Of a stretch of DNA of 12,006 nt, positions 7,043 to 12,006 are shown piece after piece. Within the stretch, counting starts at the first letter, position 1, and every line of letters starts with the position of its first letter. The notes beneath the pieces are model-generated. The model was not told the DNA's origin. It did no database searches and was given only the letters and a program-made list of their open reading frames with translations. The DNA comes from Candidatus Sulfopaludibacter sp. SbA3 (GTDB lineage: Bacteria; Acidobacteriota; Terriglobia; 20CM-2-55-15): positions 1-12,006 of the forward strand of contig CAMAWS010000047.1 in NCBI GenBank assembly GCA_945861845.1. The letters run 5' to 3'. The position numbers and the translations under genes are program-made.

Positions 7043-8254
7043 TTATTCGTATCTCAGCGACTCGACAGGCTGGAGTCTAGCGGCCGCGGCAGACGGATAC
7101 AGCGTCGCAAGAAAGCTGATCAAAATCGCCGATGCGGCAACGATTACCGTGTCGAGTGCCTGAGCCTTGAAGGGGACATAAGCGATGGTGTAGACATCCG
7201 GAGCGAGGCTTATGAGATGGTAAGTGTCGGCTGTATAGCTGAAGACATGTCCGAGGACGACACCCAAAACAGTACCGACCAAGCCAATAATCACGCCCTG
7301 GTACATGAAGATCCGGCGAATGTTCTGCTGCGTGGCGCCCATCGACATGAGAATGGCCACGTCTCGAGTCTTTTCGAGCACCATCATGATTAGGGTTGCC
7401 ACAATATTGAGAGCGGCAACTATTACAATGAGGCCTATCGTGATGAACATCACCAGGCGTTCCATCCGCAACGCCTGGAATATCGACTGATTCATGGAGA
7501 TCCAGTCCGTGAATTCGACATCCGGGCCGAGCTTCTTGACGATTTCCTGACCGATTTCCCTGGCCTGGTAAATGTCGTCAACCTTGACTTCAATAACCGT
7601 CGCCACGTCACCGATGGACTGCAGTCTCTGCGCTGCACCAAGGCTCACATAGGCCCACGCGCTGTCGTACTCGAACAAACCGGACGAGAATATACCGGTC
7701 ACAACGAACGTCCGGACGCGTGGAGCCGCGCCGAGCGGAGTCAACTGAGTCTCTGCGCTAAGCACTTTCAGCCGATCTCCGAGAAATGAACCGAGAGACC
7801 GCGCCATCTCCTGTCCAATGATTATCGAGTCCGGGCCGAAGTCTGAAAGCCCCCCTTCGACAATGCTGCCGGAGAGAGCCGATATGCGATTCTCCATCTC
7901 GGGCACGATGCCCTTCAGGTAAACGCCCCGGCTCTGTACGCTGCTTGAAATCAGAACGGTCTGATGTATGACGGGCGCGGCGGCGGCAACGCCTTCGACC
8001 TGCTCGGTTTCCTTCACGATTTCGTTGTAATTGGTGAAGCCGATCTGCCTCTTCAGAAGATTCAGATGGGGTTGAGCGCCGAGAAGCTTGTTCTGGAGAT
8101 CCTCGCGAAACCCGGCATTGATCGCCAACGCAATGATAAGAGCCGCAACGCCGGCCGCCACGCCTGCGATCGAAATGACCGTGATCAGGGATATGACAGC
8201 TTGCTTGCGCTTGGCTTTGAGATACCGGATTGCAACGACGATCTCAAATCTCAT
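7043..8254 (-). CDS. Lipoprotein-releasing ABC transporter permease (LolC/LolE family)
   Basis: Inner-membrane permease that partners LolD to extract lipoproteins and hand them to the periplasmic carrier. The 403-residue product has the family layout. The N-terminus (MRFEIVVAIRYLKAKRKQ) is followed by TM1 (about 20-46), then a periplasmic MacB-type domain (about 48-262). Three TM helices follow (about 268-292, 315-338, 366-388), forming the FtsX domain. EKTRDVAILMSMGATQQNIRRIF (294-316) is the conserved cytoplasmic coupling-helix region that contacts LolD. LolC and LolE cannot be told apart here. Only one permease gene sits beside lolD, so the transporter may use two copies of this protein, or the second subunit is encoded elsewhere. 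It starts 9 nt after lysS with no clear SD, suggesting translational coupling. Confidence 0.92.
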   Translation of the reverse strand: MRFEIVVAIRYLKAKRKQAVISLITVISIAGVAAGVAALIIALAINAGFREDLQNKLLGAQPHLNLLKRQIGFTNYNEIVKETEQVEGVAAAAPVIHQTVLISSSVQSRGVYLKGIVPEMENRISALSGSIVEGGLSDFGPDSIIIGQEMARSLGSFLGDRLKVLSAETQLTPLGAAPRVRTFVVTGIFSSGLFEYDSAWAYVSLGAAQRLQSIGDVATVIEVKVDDIYQAREIGQEIVKKLGPDVEFTDWISMNQSIFQALRMERLVMFITIGLIVIVAALNIVATLIMMVLEKTRDVAILMSMGATQQNIRRIFMYQGVIIGLVGTVLGVVLGHVFSYTADTYHLISLAPDVYTIAYVPFKAQALDTVIVAASAILISFLATLYPSAAAARLQPVESLRYE

Positions 8255-8263
8255 AACTGCCGA

Positions 8264-9736
8264 TTACTCGGGACGAAGGTGCGGGAACAATATCACATCC
8301 CGGATCGACGTTGAGTTCGTCAGCAACATGGCCAATCGATCGATTCCGATGCCTTCGCCCGCAGTTGGCGGCATTGCGTAGCTCAAGGCTCGCACGTAAT
8401 CGTCGTCCATCTCGTGCGCTTCTTCATCGCCGCGCTCCCGCGCCTGCAACTGCGCCAGGAAACGATCCCGCTGATCGACCGGATCGTTCAACTCCGAGTA
8501 CCCGTTCGCTATCTCCATTGCGCCGATGTACAACTCGAACCGCTCGACCATCGCAGGATCGCTGCTCTTGACCTTTGAAAGCGGCGACAGCTCGATGGGA
8601 TAGTCATATATTAAGGTCGGCTGTATGAGATGGTCCTCGGCAACCGTCTCGAAGAGTATCCCGACCAGATTGCCAAGTGGCATGCGCGGATCGTACTCCC
8701 CATGGACCAGCTTGAGCAGCCGCTCGACCGTCGCGCGATCCGTAAGAGCCGCCTCGTCGATCTTCTCCGGGCAGAACTTGACGATCGCTTCCTTCATCGA
8801 AAGCCTGGTCCATTTGTTAAAGTCGATCTCGTGCTCGTCATATTTGACTACGCGTGAACCGCAGACTTTCTCTGCAATGCCGGTAATCATCGTCTCGGTC
8901 AAATCCATCAAATCCGTGTAATTGCTGTACGCCTGGTAGAACTCGAGCATTGTGAACTCGGGATTGTGCCGCGTCGAGATACCTTCATTTCGAAAGATGC
9001 GGTTCAGGTCATACACGCGATTCAACCCACCCACGATCAGCCGCTTCAAATAAAGCTCTGGGGCGATTCTCAGGTAGAAATTCATGTCGAGCGCGTTGTG
9101 ATGCGTCTTGAAAGGCTTTGCAAGCGCGCCTCCGGCAATCGGATGAAGGATTGGCGTCTCGACTTCGAGGTACCCGCGCTCATCAAGGAAGTGCCGCAAC
9201 TCGCGAATGATGAGGCTGCGCTTTACAAAAACGTCGCGCACATCGCGATTGACAACCAGATCGACGTAACGCCGCCGGTATCGGATTTCGACGTCTGTGA
9301 GGCCATGCCACTTCTCCGGCAACGGAAGAAAACACTTCGCCAGGAACGTCAACTCCTTCGCAAGGACGGTAAGTTCGCCTGTTCGCGTTCGAAACAGCGT
9401 TCCCTCAACCCCGATGAAATCGCCAATGTCGAGCAGTTGATAAAGCTGGAAGTCGCGCTCGGGCAACTGATCCTTCTTCGCGTAAACCTGTACCTGTCCC
9501 TCGCCGTCGGAAAGGGCCAGGAATCCGGCCTTGCCGAATGGCCGATGGGCCAGAATCCGGCCCGCGACTCGTACCGTGGCCGGGCTCTGTTCCAGTTCTT
9601 CCGCGGATTTCGGGCCAAAATCCTTGACGGCTTGTCCGATAGAATGGGTGTAACGGTAAAACGTGGGGTATGGATCATGGCCAAGCTCCCGAATCTGGCT
9701 CAGCTTCTGAACGCGTATCGCTTCAAGTTCTTCCAC
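8264..9736 (-). CDS. lysS: Lysyl-tRNA synthetase, class II
   Basis: Charges tRNA(Lys) with lysine in the cytoplasm. The 490-residue product has an N-terminal OB-fold anticodon-binding domain (about 55-135, [20 protein letters not shown]) and a class II catalytic core. Motif 1 is in [15 protein letters not shown] (183-197), motif 2 in [17 protein letters not shown] (246-262) and motif 3 in [13 protein letters not shown] (460-472). [16 protein letters not shown] (202-217) and [13 protein letters not shown] (221-233) are typical of bacterial LysS. The length is normal (E. coli 505). The start is GTG, inside a TAGTG overlap with the nusB stop, preceded by GGAGAG. No upstream in-frame start is plausible and the N-terminus fits the family. 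The one-base overlap implies translational coupling to nusB. Confidence 0.96.
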   Translation of the reverse strand: MEELEAIRVQKLSQIRELGHDPYPTFYRYTHSIGQAVKDFGPKSAEELEQSPATVRVAGRILAHRPFGKAGFLALSDGEGQVQVYAKKDQLPERDFQLYQLLDIGDFIGVEGTLFRTRTGELTVLAKELTFLAKCFLPLPEKWHGLTDVEIRYRRRYVDLVVNRDVRDVFVKRSLIIRELRHFLDERGYLEVETPILHPIAGGALAKPFKTHHNALDMNFYLRIAPELYLKRLIVGGLNRVYDLNRIFRNEGISTRHNPEFTMLEFYQAYSNYTDLMDLTETMITGIAEKVCGSRVVKYDEHEIDFNKWTRLSMKEAIVKFCPEKIDEAALTDRATVERLLKLVHGEYDPRMPLGNLVGILFETVAEDHLIQPTLIYDYPIELSPLSKVKSSDPAMVERFELYIGAMEIANGYSELNDPVDQRDRFLAQLQARERGDEEAHEMDDDYVRALSYAMPPTAGEGIGIDRLAMLLTNSTSIRDVILFPHLRPE

Positions 9737-10143
9737 TAACTCTCCAATTCTCTCTTTATGCTATCCAGGATCCCATTGATGAACGGGGGCGATTCCTGCG
9801 AACTATAGCGCCGTGCGATTTCGATCGCTTCGTTCATGACGACAGCCTTTGGCGTTTCCCGGCCGTACATGAATTCCTGCACTGCCATGCGAAGAAGATT
9901 CCGATCGACGATGGCCATGCGATCCAGCCGCCAGTTCTCGGCGTGCCGCTGGATCAACGCATCGATCTCCTCGACGTGGTCAATGGTTCTTGTAACCAGC
10001 AGGCGGGCGAAATCCACGACAGCGGCGGGCTGGTCCTGATCTTCCCAGAACGTTCCGGCGATTTGCTCGATGCTGTCGCGCGTGATATCCCATTGGAACA
10101 ACATCTGCAGCGCGTATTCTCTGGCCTTGCGTCGGGTACCCAT
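9736..10143 (-). CDS. nusB: Transcription antitermination factor NusB
   Basis: Small all-helical RNA-binding protein that, with NusE (S10), binds boxA in rRNA leaders and promotes antitermination. The 135-residue product begins [19 protein letters not shown], the conserved Arg-rich N-terminal helix. It also carries the other signatures: [21 protein letters not shown] (71-91), [17 protein letters not shown] (97-113) and [14 protein letters not shown] (120-133). The length matches the family (about 139). The ATG is 16 nt after the ribH stop, with AAGGA overlapping the ribH end about 12 nt upstream. The stop TAG overlaps the lysS GTG. ribH-nusB adjacency is widespread in bacteria. Confidence 0.95.
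   Translation of the reverse strand: MGTRRKAREYALQMLFQWDITRDSIEQIAGTFWEDQDQPAAVVDFARLLVTRTIDHVEEIDALIQRHAENWRLDRMAIVDRNLLRMAVQEFMYGRETPKAVVMNEAIEIARRYSSQESPPFINGILDSIKRELES
9740..9745 (-). promoter_or_regulatory. Shine-Dalgarno supporting the lysS GTG start
   Basis: GGAGAG on the minus strand ends 3 nt before the GTG (GGAG itself is 5 nt away), inside the last codons of nusB. It supports GTG at 9736 as the true lysS start. Confidence 0.65.
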
Positions 10144-10159
10144 GAATGCAGAACATCCT

Positions 10160-10597
10160 TCATAATTGCTTGAGTAAGTTAACCATCTCCACGGCCGCTG
10201 CCGCCGCTTCGTAACCCTTATTCTCGGAATTTTTCTCCGAGCGCTCCATCGCCTGTTCTTCGGTGTATGCCGTCAGCACGCCAAAGGTTACCGGAATGCC
10301 GGTTTCCAGGGCGACCTGGCCGATGCCGCTCGAAACGTGCTGGCTGATGTATTCGAAATGCGCGGTTTCGCCCCGGACCACGCAGCCTATCGCAATCACG
10401 GCGTCGAACTTCTTCGAAATCGCCGCACGCTTGGCGGCCAGCGGAATCTCAAACGCGCCAGGCACCCGAAACACCGACACCTGGCCGGGCGCCACGTTCG
10501 CTTGCTGGAATGCTTCCATCGCGCCGGCAATCAGCCGGTCTGAAATCTCGGAATTGAACCGGCTTGCGATAATGGCGAAACGAGATTCTTGGATCAT
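10160..10597 (-). CDS. ribH: 6,7-dimethyl-8-ribityllumazine synthase
   Basis: Penultimate enzyme of riboflavin synthesis, condensing 5-amino-6-ribitylamino-uracil with 3,4-dihydroxy-2-butanone 4-phosphate in the cytoplasm. The 145-residue product carries FAIIASRFN (7-15), VPGAFEIP (45-52), GCVVRGETAHFEYIS (71-85) with the catalytic His 80, and FGVLTAYTEEQAMERS (105-120) followed by ENKGYEAA. The position that is usually TTD in GVLTTDT reads TAY here. The conserved Arg 119 that binds substrate phosphate is kept. The length is slightly short (about 154 is common) because the N-terminus is brief. The ATG is fixed by an in-frame stop TAA two codons upstream, and no strong SD is seen. No FMN riboswitch is recognisable in the 112-bp spacer. 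It is the first gene of the five-gene operon; other rib genes are not in the window. Confidence 0.94.
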   Translation of the reverse strand: MIQESRFAIIASRFNSEISDRLIAGAMEAFQQANVAPGQVSVFRVPGAFEIPLAAKRAAISKKFDAVIAIGCVVRGETAHFEYISQHVSSGIGQVALETGIPVTFGVLTAYTEEQAMERSEKNSENKGYEAAAAAVEMVNLLKQL

Positions 10598-10623
10598 TAT
10601 TTAATGGCTGCGCCCGGCTTTGG

Positions 10624-10652
10624 ATTGTGCGCGGTCACAGACCGCGCACAAT
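10624..10652. repeat. Perfect 13-bp hairpin upstream of ribH
   Basis: attgtgcgcggtc (10624-10636) and gaccgcgcacaat (10640-10652) form a perfect 13-bp stem with the 3-nt loop aca. It lies between the propeller gene and ribH, and downstream of a promoter candidate, so it would sit in the ribH leader. Neither side carries a U-run, so it is not a classic intrinsic terminator. It may be a dispersed palindromic repeat, a 3'-end stabiliser of the upstream mRNA, or a leader structure. The structure is certain; its role is not. Confidence 0.8.
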
Positions 10653-10669
10653 TTCGCATGTTCTGCGAC

Positions 10670-10697
10670 TTTATATGCAAAGCCCGAGTAGCCGCAA
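10670..10697 (-). promoter_or_regulatory. Candidate sigma70-type promoter for the ribH operon
   Basis: On the minus strand TTGCGG (10692-10697) and TATAAA (10670-10675) are separated by 16 bp. TATAAA matches the consensus -10 at 5 of 6 positions and the -35 at 3 of 6. It lies in the 112-bp spacer before ribH and would start a leader of about 65 nt containing the 13-bp hairpin. Confidence 0.4.
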
Positions 10698-10709
10698 GAG
10701 GGCTCCACG

Positions 10710-12006
10710 TCACTTCCCCTGTGGATGCCAGTTCTGAATGAGTGTGATCGGGGAGGAGGCGTCGTCCAGCACCGTGTTGATCAGGAACCGGCCGTCGCGG
10801 GTGACATCGTATTGCCGACCCTGTGCACTGTCCGCGGCGCCGCCGAAGATCCGCGGGGGAAACAGCGCCACCGGCGCTCCCGGCTGCAGGGTCGTTTCCG
10901 TCGTCGTGATCGGTGCTGCCATCATTTCGCCATTCGGAGCCACGTAGTAGAGCTCCTTTCCATCGTGCCGCCATGCCGGAAAGATGCCACTGGCCGTGGA
11001 CACCTGCCACTGCCCACTGGCCGCCTGGCCCGTTGCGCCGGGTGCTGCAGGCGCGGCAAACGGCCGGATGTAGATCTCGTTGCGTCCCGATTCGTTCGAT
11101 TGATACGCCACCCAGCGGCCGTCCGGCGAGAACCGGCCGAAGAGCTCATTGAAGTTGGTCTTCAAAAACACCCACGGCTTCCGGTCCCCGGTGAGCGGCA
11201 GTACCCATAAATCTTGCGCCGTCTGCGGATCCGCGCTGTGATACAGGAGGAATCGGCCATCCGCGGACCAGTCGTTGGCCAGCTTGTGTTGGGAGGATTC
11301 CACGAGAAGTTCTTCCACTCCCGCCCCGCTCGATGGTTTTTGATAGAGGTCGCGCAGCCCCTTCCGGTCCGAGTCGAACGCGATCTGGCTGCCGTCGGGG
11401 GACCAGAGGGGGTAGCGGTCTATCGCCGCATCAAACGTGAATCGACTCGTGCGGGTTCCGTCCAGCAGCCAGATGTCCTGATTGCCTTGCACCGTGCGGA
11501 CCACGGCCACCCGCCGGCCATCTGGAGAGATGTTGGGGAGACGGAGATTATTGTCATCCGGCGCGCCCATGGTGCCCAACGCCTTGCCGGACCGGTCGAA
11601 CCAGGCCAGTTGCCGCCGGCTGGTCCCGCCCGTCCGGTAGGCCACCAGACCCGTGGCCGATACCGATACGGCGCTCCCAGTGGAACCGGCGTCGAAGGCC
11701 ACCAGATCGGCCATGGTCACGGGATCCCCGGTGAGCGCCTGCTGTTCCAGATCCAGATGCTGGGCCACGAGCGTTCCCGCACGCACCCACACGAGCCAGC
11801 CGCCCATCATGTCCATCATCCCAGGCACCCCAGGCACCCCAGGCAGCCCCTGCAGGTAGACGCCCCGCGTATCGGCCGGCGTCAACCGCTTCGTGTCTCC
11901 GGATTCGAGCGAGCCCAGATAAATTCCTGCGGTTTCCGGCGATCCTTGCGCGAATAACAGGAATTGGCGGCCATCGGGCAGGAAGACCGGAAACCGCTGG
12001 CTCCCC
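10710..12006 (-). CDS. PD40/TolB-like beta-propeller protein, C-terminal part (possible Ser/Thr kinase sensor)
   Basis: The frame is open to the window edge, so the start is missing; 431 residues are visible. They contain WD40-like PD40 repeats, each with an [S/R/A]xDGR/K core: FLPDGRQFLLFA (8-19), then ISPDGRRVAVV, WSPDGSQIAFDSD, WSADGRFLLYHS, FSPDGRWVAYQSN, WRHDGKELYYVA and VTRDGRFLINT. IYLGSLESGDTKRLTPAD near the visible start and the closing ITLIQNW match the C-terminal half of acidobacterial eukaryotic-like Ser/Thr kinases. In those proteins a cytoplasmic kinase domain precedes a TM helix and the propeller. That identity is inference, because no kinase domain is in view. A TolB-like or S9-peptidase-type propeller without a kinase is the alternative. 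A 9-bp tandem repeat inserts GLPGVPGVPG at about 53-62. The gene ends 112 bp before ribH and is probably unrelated to it. Confidence 0.8.
   Translation of the reverse strand, partial: GSQRFPVFLPDGRQFLLFAQGSPETAGIYLGSLESGDTKRLTPADTRGVYLQGLPGVPGVPGMMDMMGGWLVWVRAGTLVAQHLDLEQQALTGDPVTMADLVAFDAGSTGSAVSVSATGLVAYRTGGTSRRQLAWFDRSGKALGTMGAPDDNNLRLPNISPDGRRVAVVRTVQGNQDIWLLDGTRTSRFTFDAAIDRYPLWSPDGSQIAFDSDRKGLRDLYQKPSSGAGVEELLVESSQHKLANDWSADGRFLLYHSADPQTAQDLWVLPLTGDRKPWVFLKTNFNELFGRFSPDGRWVAYQSNESGRNEIYIRPFAAPAAPGATGQAASGQWQVSTASGIFPAWRHDGKELYYVAPNGEMMAAPITTTETTLQPGAPVALFPPRIFGGAADSAQGRQYDVTRDGRFLINTVLDDASSPITLIQNWHPQGK
11821..11847. repeat. Three-copy 9-bp tandem repeat inside the propeller gene
   Basis: Units ccaggcacc, ccaggcacc and ccaggcagc follow one another. 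On the coding strand they encode part of GLPGVPGVPG, a Gly-Val-Pro stretch between two propeller strands. Being in multiples of 3, copy-number change would keep the frame. Confidence 0.75.

Noticed and set aside
10598..10709. FMN riboswitch upstream of ribH
   Set aside because: The spacer is 112 bp and lacks recognisable RFN-element conserved blocks; a single long hairpin occupies much of it.
10597..11010. Minus-strand frame of 137 codons ending at the ribH start
   Set aside because: It overlaps the propeller gene in another frame, shows no domain, and is rich in Gly, Arg and Ser as expected for a GC-driven shadow.
10710..12006. Possible horizontal acquisition of the propeller gene because of higher GC
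   Set aside because: Hand counts of single 60-base lines gave about 55-62% GC here and 47-48% in bamA and clpC, but a line in lysS also gave 63%, so the contrast is within the variation of the window.
1..12006. CRISPR array, tRNA, rRNA, toxin-antitoxin, phage or defence genes
   Set aside because: No regularly spaced repeats, cloverleaf or rRNA-like sequence, and no gene of those families was seen on either strand.

Overview
The window looks like chromosomal DNA from a diderm (outer-membrane) bacterium, most likely an acidobacterium or close relative. The basis is the combination of BamA, Skp and Lol genes, a ClpC-type unfoldase, and a PD40 beta-propeller protein of the kind that forms the C-terminus of the many acidobacterial Ser/Thr kinases. 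This is inferred from family knowledge; there is no rRNA to confirm it. All eight complete genes and the one partial gene lie on the minus strand, so the window reads biologically from 12006 down to 1.

Layout in the direction of transcription. 12006-10710 holds the C-terminal 431 residues of a PD40/TolB-like propeller protein whose start lies outside the window. 10709-10598 is a short spacer with a candidate sigma70 promoter and a perfect 13-bp hairpin. 10597-6349 is a tight five-gene operon, ribH-nusB-lysS-lolC/E-lolD (lumazine synthase, antitermination factor, lysyl-tRNA synthetase, lipoprotein-release permease and its ATPase), with junctions of 16, -1, 9 and 4 nt. 6348-6160 is a 189-bp spacer with a candidate clpC promoter and a leader hairpin. 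6159-3715 is clpC. 3714-3386 is a 329-bp gene-free region carrying a MITE-like element. 3385-60 is bamA followed 53 bp later by skp, and 59-1 is the start of the next spacer or gene.

The genes make functional sense together. LolC/E-LolD releases lipoproteins from the inner membrane toward the outer membrane. Skp escorts unfolded outer-membrane proteins across the periplasm to BamA, which folds them into the outer membrane. ClpC is cytoplasmic protein quality control. RibH, NusB and LysS are housekeeping genes for flavin synthesis, rRNA transcription and translation.

I found no new multi-gene system: the coding content is conserved housekeeping and envelope biogenesis. The most notable non-coding structure is a 174-bp non-coding element at 3459-3632. 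Its 12-bp terminal inverted repeats start GTAA/GCAA, an 8-bp direct repeat (GTTAAACA) abuts both ends exactly, and nested hairpins lie inside. It has the anatomy of a MITE, possibly mobilised by an IS66-type transposase. Two further strong hairpins (3667-3692 and 10624-10652) look like dispersed palindromic repeats.
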